Notes: a model not told the origin generated them from the sequence alone. A stretch of DNA of 64,000 nucleotides from Methanolobus psychrophilus R15 (GCA_000306725.1 CP003083.1:2344042-2408041), one strand, 5' to 3'; numbered from the stretch's first letter, positions 26,323 through 35,002 are shown. Translations and numbers: made by a program.

Positions 26323-27108
26323 TTATATTTCTGTAATTGGTGTCGAAGACTTCATATAGTGCTCAAATAGGTCTTTTCCCCAGTCAATTGCACTCGGGTT
26401 GCAGGAGAGTATGTGTTTACTGTCGAATTCCATGTTATCTTTTAACGCATTGAGAAGTAGATTCGTGTCATTGTATGCAAAGGTAAGGAAATTCATTTTG
26501 TCGGGGTAAACGAAAAGATGAAGCAGCCCGCTTTGAGTCAGCTGCTTAAAATCATTATCCTCGTCAGCTCTTATCTTTTCAAACAGGTCTTTGGAAACGA
26601 TGAGATGTATATTAACATTGTTTGATATCAATTCTGAGAAAAGCATGGAATAGTTCGGGTAAAGGAATGTAGTGACATGAAAAAGATAGGGTGACCTCCT
26701 GGAAGTTTCATGAAAATTGCTATTGATTTCAAAAATCTCTGTGATCAAAGGGTTTACTACTTCACATTCTCCGATTTCATTAATTCTTTTTAAAAGGTGA
26801 GGTGGGATAAAATCAAGGCTATGGGTTCCCCAATATTCTACATTCTTGCCCAGAACATCAATAGTAGCTAATAATGGTTCAATTTCACTGACAATCAGTT
26901 CTCCGATCTTTGTAAGGCCATAGGTATCATCGTAATGAATGACAAGATAATTCTCTTCAAGAACTTTCATCTGAGGAAGTAATGCAATCCTTGTTGTTTT
27001 CAGGTGGTCCAGGATAATTTGTGTTTCCTTTAGTCCATCCTGCAATAAAAGAAGAACATTTTTCCTCTTCTCGGACATGAACAGAACATCAAGCAATGCC
27101 TTTCTCAT
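26323..27108 (-). CDS. FilR1-type winged-helix transcriptional regulator, copy B
   Basis: A 261-residue paralogue of the regulator at 22433-23218, equal in length and collinear throughout: MRKALLDVLFMSEKRK against MTKALLDVIFASGKRK, YWGTHSLDFIPPHLLKRINEIGE, and a tail ending STPITEI against SSLITEI. It has an N-terminal winged helix and a C-terminal DUF1724/FilR1 domain. The start at 27108 is supported by AGGATG upstream; an in-frame ATG 15 codons earlier is less likely. Two intact paralogues in one neighbourhood suggest duplication followed by functional divergence. Confidence 0.85.
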   Translation of the reverse strand: MRKALLDVLFMSEKRKNVLLLLQDGLKETQIILDHLKTTRIALLPQMKVLEENYLVIHYDDTYGLTKIGELIVSEIEPLLATIDVLGKNVEYWGTHSLDFIPPHLLKRINEIGECEVVNPLITEIFEINSNFHETSRRSPYLFHVTTFLYPNYSMLFSELISNNVNIHLIVSKDLFEKIRADEDNDFKQLTQSGLLHLFVYPDKMNFLTFAYNDTNLLLNALKDNMEFDSKHILSCNPSAIDWGKDLFEHYMKSSTPITEI

Positions 27109-27543
27109 CAGTGACACATCCTTTAAATTTGGAGTAAAACTATGTATTATCACTCCAATGGTACAAAGAATATGAATACTGATATTTATAGTAAATTAAA
27201 TAATTTGATTATTATTCATTTAAAATTACTTGAGTTTTGTCCTTTTTCGCTGCTTCAGTTACCATGGCATCAAAGGAGCAACTTCCCAGGCAGGTCGATT
27301 AAGAATTTGATTCAGATGCTTACTCTGGAAAGTTTAAAAAAGATGGTTTGGCAGGCTCTGTAGAAAACCTGTATCTTAATCTGGATCACAAGAGTTCCCA
27401 GAGAGCACAGGGAGTCAAAAGCTCAAAAAGAAAATACAAGCGGTCCTCTGTGAACTCCATGTCCTCTCTGGCTGTTGCTGCTATATAATTCACATGAGTA
27501 TTTCTACAGAGCAGCTTCGCGATATCTGCATCACCAGCAGAAT
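27109..27543. other. Intergenic region with an inverted repeat
   Basis: About 435 bases without a convincing gene. The first 100 bases are AT-rich and would hold the promoter of the FilR1-type regulator. The rest contains an imperfect palindrome (listed separately). Confidence 0.5.
27398..27471. repeat. Imperfect palindromic element
   Basis: CCAGAGAGCACAGGGAGT (27398-27415) and ACTCCATGTCCTCTCTGG (27454-27471) are inverted copies matching at 16 of 18 positions around a 38-base AT-rich loop. Sequences of the AGAG-CACAG-GGAG kind recur between genes in many prokaryotic genomes, so this may be a small non-autonomous repeat. Confidence 0.45.
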
Positions 27544-28176
27544 TTACATTTCCCAGAATATCCTTGTGCCTTTGACCGTGCCGATACTTTTAAAGAATCC
27601 TTTCAGCCGCTTGTCCTTTCTCAGTTCATAGAACTCATACTCAGGTGTATCAGTATAATAAATAGACACCGATCCATACTCTTTATCAGGCACGATATAG
27701 GCGATCTTGTCGTTACTGTCCAGCTCTCCCAGTGGATTCTCCGCGCCTGTGCAATCGACGAACACCAGTCCCTTATCGATGGTCTCGAAGGCATTTATGG
27801 CATGCCCGTTCTGCCTGTCATGAAAACTTACAGAGACATAAGCTGCACGGATGCCCCTACTCTCTGCATTATTGTGTAATCTCTCTGCAAAGTCGATGCA
27901 ATTGAAACTGTCTAGCTGATACAGTATCCGGTCGGTGTCATCATCTTTAAGGAACTGCATAAGCTCATCCCAGGTAGGATCACGGGCTAACGGATTATCG
28001 ATGAGGATTGCAGGGGAACCTGATATCTTGTACACGCTGAATTTAGGTTTAATGTTTGCTGGATCATTTTCTCTGGACTCGGCAGAATATACGAGACTTA
28101 TGCAAAGTACAACTAACGATAATAATAAAAGAATACAAAAAATCTTACTGCGTGTACTTTTAAATTTTTTTATCAA
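27544..28176 (-). CDS. Exported transglutaminase-like (papain-fold) protein
   Basis: A 210-residue protein from a TTG start at 28176 (AGGTGA four bases upstream), which begins directly with a signal peptide: a KKFK basic stretch, a Leu/Val-rich helix and SAES. The mature domain has a transglutaminase-like triad: Cys in FNCIDFAERLHN, His in NGHAINAF, Asp in VFVDCTG. Such proteins can be cysteine proteases or amidases; no substrate is evident. It probably acts outside the cytoplasm. The frame extends 38 codons further upstream through another hydrophobic stretch but without a ribosome site. Confidence 0.65.
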   Translation of the reverse strand: MIKKFKSTRSKIFCILLLLSLVVLCISLVYSAESRENDPANIKPKFSVYKISGSPAILIDNPLARDPTWDELMQFLKDDDTDRILYQLDSFNCIDFAERLHNNAESRGIRAAYVSVSFHDRQNGHAINAFETIDKGLVFVDCTGAENPLGELDSNDKIAYIVPDKEYGSVSIYYTDTPEYEFYELRKDKRLKGFFKSIGTVKGTRIFWEM

Positions 28177-28460
28177 GCTATCACCTGTAGCTTTAACCGC
28201 AGTAAAATAATAGACTTCCCAATATATAATGCTTATTATTTTAAAAAATATTACTCCTGAAAGTAATACTAACTGCGTCGTACCTAGCAAGAATTCCTGT
28301 AATGCCTTTATCCATGTTGTCGCATGGAATTCGGTTTGTAAGAATCAAAAAAACTCATTGTTCTAAGTGAGCGCTCTTGGTTGCAGAAAGCATTCTTATG
28401 AACCCAAAAAAAATGTAAGCACGGAAAACTTGCTTACCTGCCAGAATACCTGATGCCTCT

Positions 28461-28886
28461 TTATTTACTTTGCTCCTGCTTGAATTCCATGTACTTGCTT
28501 CCAATCTCCTCTGCCTGGGAATCACTCAGTACTTTGCGGGATTTCTCAAATATCTCAGACTCTTCCTCTTTTACATGGTGCTGAACCGTCTCTTTTAAGA
28601 CCTTCATTTTAGCAATCCATCTTTTATCGTCTACAGGTGTATTCTCTATCTCCGAAAGCAGTAATTTGGCAACATGGTGCTCCTCATAGCCTTCAAGAGT
28701 AACCTCTGTAGCTTCCTTTTTGTTCTCAAGCTGCGGGTAATATAATTTTTCCTCCCCTGCCATGTGTATATCCAGTTCTGATTTAAGCTGCATGAAAACG
28801 TCTTTTGATTCCTTGCTGATCGCTTCATCGAACAATTTCATGACTTTTACATGCTCTTGTTTCAGTATCTTGTATATCTTGTCCAT
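28461..28886 (-). CDS. Hemerythrin-like (HHE) di-iron protein
   Basis: A 141-residue all-helical protein with the HHE pattern: His in LKQEHVKVMKLFDE, His and Glu in DIHMAGEEKLYYPQL, HH in EGYEEHHVAKLLL and HH plus Glu in VQHHVKEEESEIF. These ligands would bind two irons and could bind oxygen or nitric oxide, or serve in iron storage. The ATG at 28886 follows GGGGG by six bases; a TTG immediately upstream is the alternative. In an anaerobe a role in oxygen or NO defence is plausible, in line with FprA and ferredoxin a few kilobases away. Confidence 0.88.
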   Translation of the reverse strand: MDKIYKILKQEHVKVMKLFDEAISKESKDVFMQLKSELDIHMAGEEKLYYPQLENKKEATEVTLEGYEEHHVAKLLLSEIENTPVDDKRWIAKMKVLKETVQHHVKEEESEIFEKSRKVLSDSQAEEIGSKYMEFKQEQSK

Positions 28887-29086
28887 CAAATTCCCCCTTT
28901 ACTAATTAACAGAGTAGGAACTGGACAGTTCCAACTCTTATACGCACTTTTGGTTAGCCGGGCAAATTGTGCCAATATATGGCCTGCGCATAGGCCTGTC
29001 CCCTTCCCGGTACTAAGTTTATGTATGTTCGTATTTATCTCTATTCATTTGGCCCAATATGTATATTTCATTTGAAATTAGAAAGT

Positions 29087-30148
29087 TCACATGAGCTGCC
29101 GTTGCAAATATACACGCCTGTATCTGTCATAGAGTGTTACATTAAGCGTCAGCAACAGTATAAAAAACAGCGTATAGGTAAGGTTGATGGAACCTTCGTA
29201 CCTGCTCAGCAGTAAGAAATATATAAGGACAGTTATCAGATTGGCAACTGACATAAACGCGAATTCCCTGAAAAGAGAACTCCATTTTGTTCCACGCCGG
29301 ACCAGCCATTGGCTCAGTGCGGTGTTCACGATGATGATAAAGGCCACAGCGATGGCTATCTGGAGGCTGGTGGCACGCACCCCGGGAAGCATGCTTGCAA
29401 AAATGATGCCCAGCAGGGATACGAATACGATCTTCTCTCGAAGAGTACTATCAAAAAACCTCTTTTCTCTTACTCCGGCTTCTTTCTTATCAAGGTTCTG
29501 TGGAATGGGGTCTGCGGCAAGGGCAAATCCATCTCTTGCAGGAGGCAGTCCTTTCAATATCCAAAATGCTGCTACCACAACAAGTGCAGCCCATGCGACC
29601 AGTATCAGTGCGAATGGAGGGTATGCCTTTATCAGGTCGGTAGTGTCCAGCTGGGCCACGTGTATCCAGTATTCCTGAGGTAGTTTGATTAATATCCATA
29701 TCAAAGCGGTAGCAGTCAGCACCTGCTTCTTTGTCAATGATGCCGGATTCCACTTAAGGCGCACCGCTTCGTAGAAGATGAAGAAATATTCAAACGTGTT
29801 GGGAAAAATAAGCAACAATGTTCGCACCTGTGTTAATTCGAACAAAACCACGCCCGCAAGCCGGTAATAGAAAAGGAACCGGCTTATTTCAAAGGCATAG
29901 CCGTTGGTCCAGTTGCGCATTGTGGAAAGGTATGTGATGGTCAGGTAATATATGTCAAGAGCCTTGTCATAGCTCTGGTATCCTTCAAGTGGCAATGAGG
30001 TGAATAGCTGGAAAATTGTCTGGTCAACAGTGTCCAGTATCAAGGAGCCCACCACTCCCGGAAGAGGGTACCGCGGAATAGCAAGCGGCAGCAAGAAACG
30101 GGCCATAACGACGGCCCAGAATATGACCATATCATAAGTGTCAGGCAA
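29087..30148 (-). CDS. Unknown polytopic membrane protein
   Basis: Not recognised. A 353-residue protein with about nine to ten hydrophobic segments and a hydrophilic insert at about residues 205-235 (PPARDGFALAADPIPQ...). It contains FPNTFEYFFIFYEAVRLKW and WILIKLPQEYWIHVAQLD, rich in aromatic residues, but no known transporter or enzyme motif. The TTG start has only a weak ribosome site (AGGGA); the ATG at residue 7 is an alternative. It is followed by hemerythrin and preceded by the GerW-type gene, all on the minus strand. Confidence 0.7.
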   Translation of the reverse strand: MPDTYDMVIFWAVVMARFLLPLAIPRYPLPGVVGSLILDTVDQTIFQLFTSLPLEGYQSYDKALDIYYLTITYLSTMRNWTNGYAFEISRFLFYYRLAGVVLFELTQVRTLLLIFPNTFEYFFIFYEAVRLKWNPASLTKKQVLTATALIWILIKLPQEYWIHVAQLDTTDLIKAYPPFALILVAWAALVVVAAFWILKGLPPARDGFALAADPIPQNLDKKEAGVREKRFFDSTLREKIVFVSLLGIIFASMLPGVRATSLQIAIAVAFIIIVNTALSQWLVRRGTKWSSLFREFAFMSVANLITVLIYFLLLSRYEGSINLTYTLFFILLLTLNVTLYDRYRRVYLQRQLM

Positions 30149-30283
30149 TTATGTCCCTTACCCAGATTCTAATCCATTCGAAAATGCAAATATCAATAAC
30201 ACATCTTGTCTTCGCTATGTACTGTCTGCAGTATACAGCCTTTCTTTCGTGAGGCCAGTACAGGACTGGCCGCATCCGGTCGA

Positions 30284-30982
30284 TTATTGGGACTCTTCGT
30301 CAGGCACAGGACCTTTCTTTCTGGAGCGGGACGGTTCAGCTCCTGCCCTGCCTGCCGTGGCCTGGCTGCCTCCTCCTGCTCCTCCTTCCGGCAAGGACCT
30401 GCTGCTGAATTCTCTGTGACTCTCTTCAGGAAATGTTTTCTCAGAAGCGGAACTTTCTCTGGAATGAGCTTCAGCCCCTACCCTTCCTGCTGTGGCCTGG
30501 CTGCCTCCCCCGGCTCCTCCTTCCGGCAAGGACCTGCTGCTGAATTCTCTGTGACTTTCATCGGAAAACCTTTCCTTCTCTTCGGATGTCTGTTCACTCC
30601 TGCCGGAGCTTTCACTTTCCTCTTTTTCCCTCTCTAATACTTCACTGCCTTCTTTTACCCTGCTTATTACCTCTGGTACCAAATCCACTATGCGGCTGAA
30701 TGTGTGCCTTCCTGTCACGGTCAGCAGGCGGACGTCGTCTTTGGATATAACAACAAAGCCAATAGGCTCCATATTGACGCCTGCATAGCCTCCGGCCACA
30801 AATCCCATCTGGCCTGTATGCTTGTCACGTTCCCCTCCGGCGCTTCCAAAGCCGGCAGAAACTCTGATTATTGGCATCACGGTTTTCCCGGCTGAAGTTA
30901 CAGGATCTCCCACAAGCGTTTTCGTGTCTACGATACTTTCAGTCTCTCTGGCAATCTCTTTCATGATGTCTTCTAATCCCAT
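30284..30982 (-). CDS. GerW/YtfJ-family protein with duplicated 45-residue tail
   Basis: A 232-residue protein. Residues 1-115 form the GerW (YtfJ) domain: a TLVGDPVTSAGKTVMPIIRV segment and GFGSAGGER, then AGGYAGVNMEPIGFVVI. The family is named from spore formers but is common in archaea and other non-sporulating cells; the function is unknown. The C-terminal third is hydrophilic and contains two copies of a 45-residue unit built on ESHREFSSRSLPEGGAGG. The ATG has GGGGAG seven bases upstream. Confidence 0.85.
   Translation of the reverse strand: MGLEDIMKEIARETESIVDTKTLVGDPVTSAGKTVMPIIRVSAGFGSAGGERDKHTGQMGFVAGGYAGVNMEPIGFVVISKDDVRLLTVTGRHTFSRIVDLVPEVISRVKEGSEVLEREKEESESSGRSEQTSEEKERFSDESHREFSSRSLPEGGAGGGSQATAGRVGAEAHSRESSASEKTFPEESHREFSSRSLPEGGAGGGSQATAGRAGAEPSRSRKKGPVPDEESQ
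30365..30570 (-). repeat. Two 135-bp direct repeats inside the GerW-type gene
   Basis: The segment from about 30354 recurs from about 30489 (period 135 bases, 45 codons) with few differences. A core of more than 40 bases around CTTCCGGCAAGGACCTGCTG is identical in both copies. Near-identity at DNA level points to a recent duplication. Confidence 0.75.
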
Positions 30983-31107
30983 TTAATACTCCCCTTTATG
31001 TTACACTTTTTGTGTATACTTGATATATGTGGTTTCTACTTTAAAAGTGAATCTGAATTGTAGAATTTTATTTATAATGCTTCATTAATACGGAGTTTTT
31101 TCCTGCC

Positions 31108-31275
31108 TTAGATAAAAGATTGGATAGCACAAAGCAGATAGATCGTATGCATGTAAACAAAACCAAGAAGGACTCCGGGTAGCTTGATAATGATATAGTC
31201 GGCTGCTGCCCGGGATCCCAGCGGGAATCTTGCAGGCTTTGGAGAGGGTGGAAAAGAGCATGGAATATCATACAT
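31108..31275 (-). CDS. Possible small membrane protein
   Basis: A 55-codon frame starting MYDIPCSFPP and ending in a hydrophobic segment (DYIIIKLPGVLLGF, then HTIYLLCAI). Codon choice looks like that of real genes in the region, but the only ribosome-site candidate (GAGGAG) is about 16 bases upstream. No relative is recognised. It could equally be an accidental frame; a partly overlapping frame on the same strand is less gene-like. Confidence 0.3.
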   Translation of the reverse strand: MYDIPCSFPPSPKPARFPLGSRAAADYIIIKLPGVLLGFVYMHTIYLLCAIQSFI

Positions 31276-31518
31276 TCTGGCAGATATCTCTCCTCTCAAT
31301 GACGGAAGCATTCGCTTTCACTTAAAACATGGCTTCATGCAGTGCGGCAGATTCCGGAATGCAGGAAAAATGAATGAAAGTTTTTTGATATTGTCTGGAT
31401 GCAAAAGGATATGTAAAGACGACTAAATCAAAACCAAATCAAACCTAAAAGTTCTCTCTGTAACATTGCCAGTTACCAGGATCAATAAATTGAAAGGGGG
31501 ATCACAGTCTCTGTTCAA

Positions 31519-31665
31519 CTAAGGTGTTCTCAACTCGAAATGGCTCACATCAGGAAAATCATGCTGGAATATACTCTTAGCTTCGTTTGTTGTTTCTGCA
31601 TGCACAGGTACTTCCCTCAATACCTTATTGTTTTCATCTTCCCAGAATCTAACCCAAAAACACAT
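31519..31665 (-). CDS. Small conserved-looking protein, 48 residues
   Basis: A short frame starting MCFWVRFWEDENN and ending SHFELRTP, with GGAGGGG eight bases before the ATG and TATA-like sequence (revcomp of 31741-31754) about 80 bases further upstream. The composition looks like a compact alpha/beta domain. The stop is TAG, rare in this window, and the frame continues beyond it. An ATG eight codons upstream overlaps the ribosome site and is less likely. The function is unknown. Confidence 0.5.
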   Translation of the reverse strand: MCFWVRFWEDENNKVLREVPVHAETTNEAKSIFQHDFPDVSHFELRTP

Positions 31666-31955
31666 AGTGTTGTCCCCTCCCTTCTTCATTAGGTGTTTAA
31701 GTCCAAAAAGAGTCGCATCAGAAGTTAATGCTCTCTACATCTTCGTTTATATAGTCTCTATTGCTAGAGAATCCTATTCTTAAGATAGATCGAGCTCCCC
31801 CGCGCTTAGACCTATGTGGAATACTATAAAATGATTTTATTTAAATATTTCCTTGTTGAAATTCACCGCTGCTTTTAATTTATGGCTGTCTGCAAATCAA
31901 TACAGGAGTAGTAATAACTTTACTCAGGAACATCGTATTTAGTGGTTGAGGACAC

Positions 31956-32135
31956 ATGCAGGATATAACCGAACCTGTAAGTTACTCAATAATGGCTCCT
32001 CCCGGGCATAATGTGCAGCCCTGGAAATTCCAGGGGATGTTGTCTGAAAGCAGCAGCCATCCTTAGATTTTGCTGCGCATGGGATATGCCTCTCCCGGCG
32101 TCTCCAGGAAGGCATGTGTCCGACTTATAATCTGA
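31956..32135 (+). pseudogene. Nitroreductase-family relic with internal deletion
   Basis: The frame from 31956 reads MQDITEPVSYSIMAPPGHNV then QPWKFQG, matching the FMN-binding N-terminal motif of nitroreductases (APSGHNTQPW-like). After a TAG at 32064 the same frame continues ILLRMGYASPGVSRK and stops at 32133. The latter matches the C-terminal LLRxGYAxP motif. About 150 central residues are missing, so only the two ends of the gene survive. Confidence 0.6.
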
Positions 32136-32282
32136 TGGTCCGGTACCTCTGCAAATCACTTAAGTATCCTTCACTCTAATGTTATATGGGGAACGGGACC
32201 GTATGCAATGAGCACATGCAGTGCCAGGACACAGCAAAGAAGGGCCTTGTTCTACGCAATTTTACGTATGGGGTGAAAGATA

Positions 32283-33464
32283 ATGGATTACTACACACCG
32301 GAAATCTCTGATAGGATATTCTGGGTCGGCTCAAAGGACTGGAACAGGCGCATGTTCGACGCTTTGATACCGCTGCCTGATGGCACAAGCTATAATGCTT
32401 ATTTGGTCAAGGGAGACAGGGGGACTGCTCTTATAGACAGTGTAAACCCTGGTTTTGAAGGTGAACTCATGGAAAAACTGCACAGCCTGATCGATGTGAA
32501 AGCGCTGGATTTTGTGATTATGAATCATGCAGAGCCTGACCATGCCAATGCCATAAAGACTGTAATGGATATTTCCAGCGAGGCCAAGCTTGTAACCACA
32601 CAGAAAGGAGCCAAAATGGCTCAGGTGTTCTATAAAATACCCGAGCAAAGGCTTATGATTGTAAAAAATGGTGACACGCTGGAGCTTGGCGGCAAAACAC
32701 TGCGCTTCATAGAAGCTCCATGGCTGCACTGGCCGGAAACGATGTTCACCTATGTGCAGGAGAACAGGATACTGTTCTCATGTGATTACTTTGGCGCGCA
32801 CACAGCAGCCGGATTCTATGATGATGAGGTAGAAGGCCTTATATCTGTGGCTAAAAGATATTTCGGGGAAATAATGATGCCCTTTAAAGCAAAAGGCGCA
32901 CAAGCTCTGGAAAAGATCAAAGACATGGATATTGCTATCATAGCTCCAAGCCATGGGCCCATCTACAGGTATCCGGAAAGGATACTTGAAATGTACCATA
33001 TATGGACTGCAGGGAAAACTCAGGAAAAGGCTATTCTGGTGTATGTAAGCATGTGGGGTGCCACGGAAGCAATGGTCAAGTCAATGGCTGAAACCCTGAT
33101 GTCCGAAGGGATACAGATAAGTTACTTCAACCTGCTTAATGCTGATATAGGTGACATCGCCCGTGAGCTTGTGGATTCCAGGGCAATCGTGCTTGGTACA
33201 CCCACTGTCCTGGGAGAAATGCATCCGCTTGCAGTCTATGCCGCTCATCTGGTGAAGATCCTCAAGCCACCTCTGAAATATGGGGTAGCACTCAGCTCTT
33301 ACGGCTGGGGAGGAGGCGCTGTCAGGCAGCTCTCTGAAATGCTCAAGCCCACAAAGATTGAAGTTGTAGGCGCAATAGAAATAAACGGCCCCGCTTCGGA
33401 TGAGGACTTTGCAAACATAGCCCGGCTTGGGAAAGAGCTTGCATCTAGGATAAGATCTTCTTAA
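32283..33464 (+). CDS. fprA: FprA-type F420H2 oxidase (A-type flavoprotein)
   Basis: A 393-residue cytoplasmic di-iron flavoprotein that reduces oxygen to water with F420H2 in methanogens. The N-terminal metallo-beta-lactamase domain carries the di-iron ligands in NHAEPDHANA (HxExDH), then LHWPETM, SCDYFGAH and APSHGPIYR. The C-terminal flavodoxin domain begins at VYVSMWGATEAMV (about residue 250) and includes LGTPTVLGEMHP and SSYGWGGGAV. GGGGTGA lies five bases before the ATG. It protects this strict anaerobe from oxygen. Confidence 0.93.
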   Translation: MDYYTPEISDRIFWVGSKDWNRRMFDALIPLPDGTSYNAYLVKGDRGTALIDSVNPGFEGELMEKLHSLIDVKALDFVIMNHAEPDHANAIKTVMDISSEAKLVTTQKGAKMAQVFYKIPEQRLMIVKNGDTLELGGKTLRFIEAPWLHWPETMFTYVQENRILFSCDYFGAHTAAGFYDDEVEGLISVAKRYFGEIMMPFKAKGAQALEKIKDMDIAIIAPSHGPIYRYPERILEMYHIWTAGKTQEKAILVYVSMWGATEAMVKSMAETLMSEGIQISYFNLLNADIGDIARELVDSRAIVLGTPTVLGEMHPLAVYAAHLVKILKPPLKYGVALSSYGWGGGAVRQLSEMLKPTKIEVVGAIEINGPASDEDFANIARLGKELASRIRSS

Positions 33465-33594
33465 TAAAACACTAATAAACCACTAAAAACAATCTTTTTT
33501 TAAGAGTTTGCGCAGTTTGGCTAAAATATAATCTTTAAAAGAGCAAATAAGATAATAGGAGGCATAACCTCCCCATCTATTAAGTTCTTACAAC

Positions 33595-34236
33595 TCAGAG
33601 AGTATCGTTGTCTTCCTCATCCGGTGTAATGGTTGTATTAGTAACTGGCTGTTCGCTCTCTACTATTATATCTCCCTCTCCAGTGGTTTCAAAACCTCTG
33701 TCTTCAGCAGTTATGTTGGTTTCATTGTCTGCTGGGATAGTTGTTTGAGTGACTGTCTGATTATCAGTTCCTGTGCCATCTTCCATTCCAGGCTCCACTA
33801 TTACCGTACCTGATGTCATGAAATCTTCCTCGGAACTGTAATCAAAGGTTCCTGCTACATCGAATGTGTAACTGAATGACTCTCCAGGACCGAGCATGCC
33901 AGAATTGAAGAAATCATCATCCGATGTAATCGTGGCATCCTCCTGACCAGTGTTTGTCCATGTTACGGTGTCTCCTAGCATGACTCTTATGGTTTCCGGA
34001 TCGAATCCATCTTCATTAATCATTATCTCTGTAGTGTCAACGACATCGTCATCAGTCTGTTGATCATCTGTAGTAGGCTCTGTAGGCTCAGTTATTTCAT
34101 CGTCTATAGGTTCATCGTCTGTAGGAGGAACAACCACTGTGTCATCTGTTCCATCGTCGGTACCTGTATCTGTACATCCGATTGCGAAAAACACAACCAG
34201 TAGCACAGCAAATGATATTATTAATCCTTTTCTCAT
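33595..34236 (-). CDS. Lipoprotein with cupredoxin-like domain lacking copper ligands
   Basis: A 213-residue exported protein. A signal sequence ends at FFAIGCTD (lipobox Cys about residue 21), followed by an acidic Thr/Asp/Pro-rich linker (about 22-67). A plastocyanin-like domain follows (about 68-148): INEDGFDPETIRVMLGDTVTW, then GMLGPGESFSYTFDVAGTFDYS (both shown in part). Positions normally occupied by the copper ligands His, Cys and His read Ala, Ser and Glu/Asp (EDATIT and YSSEEDFM); only the Met remains. A second acidic tail ends the protein. It probably acts at the cell surface, not as a classical blue copper protein. Confidence 0.75.
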   Translation of the reverse strand: MRKGLIISFAVLLVVFFAIGCTDTGTDDGTDDTVVVPPTDDEPIDDEITEPTEPTTDDQQTDDDVVDTTEIMINEDGFDPETIRVMLGDTVTWTNTGQEDATITSDDDFFNSGMLGPGESFSYTFDVAGTFDYSSEEDFMTSGTVIVEPGMEDGTGTDNQTVTQTTIPADNETNITAEDRGFETTGEGDIIVESEQPVTNTTITPDEEDNDTL

Positions 34237-34771
34237 AAATTAACCCCCAGTTTATATATTGTGTAACTTTTTCATCTTTCACCCCGATCTCCTATCGCAG
34301 ATGAACTGAATAGGTATCTGTTCAGTTGAAAGTAGTATACATGGAATGAGCCTTTATCGGACCGTGTTCACAAGCGATGCGCAGCTCCTTTATCATCAGT
34401 AATCTACTCCCATGTTATATTCATTTACATTATTGCCCCCCATCCGTGCATCCGAAGGCAAATAGAATACCTATCAGTGTTGCACATCTTTCTAATGCTT
34501 TTAGCATTAGTACCCCCTTATCATAGTTGTATGGTAATTGTAAGTTATAAGTCTTTTTATTCGCATGTTGTACATTTTGGTATCAATATTTCTAATTTTA
34601 ATGGTTATATGCTAAATATATTCCTCATCAGGAAACTTAAAAGTCTGCACGGTACGTACACCCTAAATTCATCTTTAGGTTCCATCAATCTTTAAGAAAA
34701 CATTGTTATCGAAAAAGACTTATCCAATTGGGTTACAACTATTTTTGACGTTCTTACATGGGAGTAAAATA
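34237..34771. other. AT-rich intergenic region
   Basis: About 535 AT-rich bases between the divergent lipoprotein and ferredoxin genes. A 72-codon hydrophobic frame at 34477-34695 has no ribosome site and biased AT-rich codons, so it is not called. The region is a likely pair of promoters with long leaders. Confidence 0.5.
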
Positions 34772-35002
34772 ATGGCTGATAAGACCAATAAAGTGCCCGA
34801 AACTATGCCGGGCCCGTATTATGTGGATGAGGAATGCATTGCCTGCGAACTATGCGTGGACGCTGCTCCTGGAAATTTTATGATGACAGATGACGGCACA
34901 CATGCCTACGTTTACAAGCAGCCGGAAAACGATGAGGAAATAGCAGCTAGCGACGATGCGATGGCCAGCTGCCCGGTAGATGCAATCGGAAAAGATGGTT
35001 AA
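34772..35002 (+). CDS. Ferredoxin with one iron-sulfur cluster
   Basis: A 76-residue ferredoxin. The start at 34772 is supported by GGGAG about eight bases upstream; the frame extends further without one. Cysteines in CIACELC (about residues 21-27) and in SCPVDAI near the C-terminus can ligate a single [4Fe-4S] cluster. The second CxxC set of two-cluster ferredoxins is missing. The acidic composition is typical of electron carriers. It likely serves redox enzymes in the cytoplasm; the partner is unknown. Confidence 0.88.
   Translation: MADKTNKVPETMPGPYYVDEECIACELCVDAAPGNFMMTDDGTHAYVYKQPENDEEIAASDDAMASCPVDAIGKDG

Noticed and set aside
30365-30570. Repeat as a CRISPR-like array
   Set aside because: Only two units, 135 bases long, in frame inside a protein; no spacers and no cas genes. 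No CRISPR array was seen anywhere in the window.
32064-32066. TAG in the nitroreductase relic as pyrrolysine codon
   Set aside because: The central two thirds of the protein are missing, so no functional product could result from read-through.
34477-34695. 72-codon plus-strand frame before ferredoxin
   Set aside because: AT-rich codons, no ribosome site, and aromatic-rich sequence typical of AT-rich noise.
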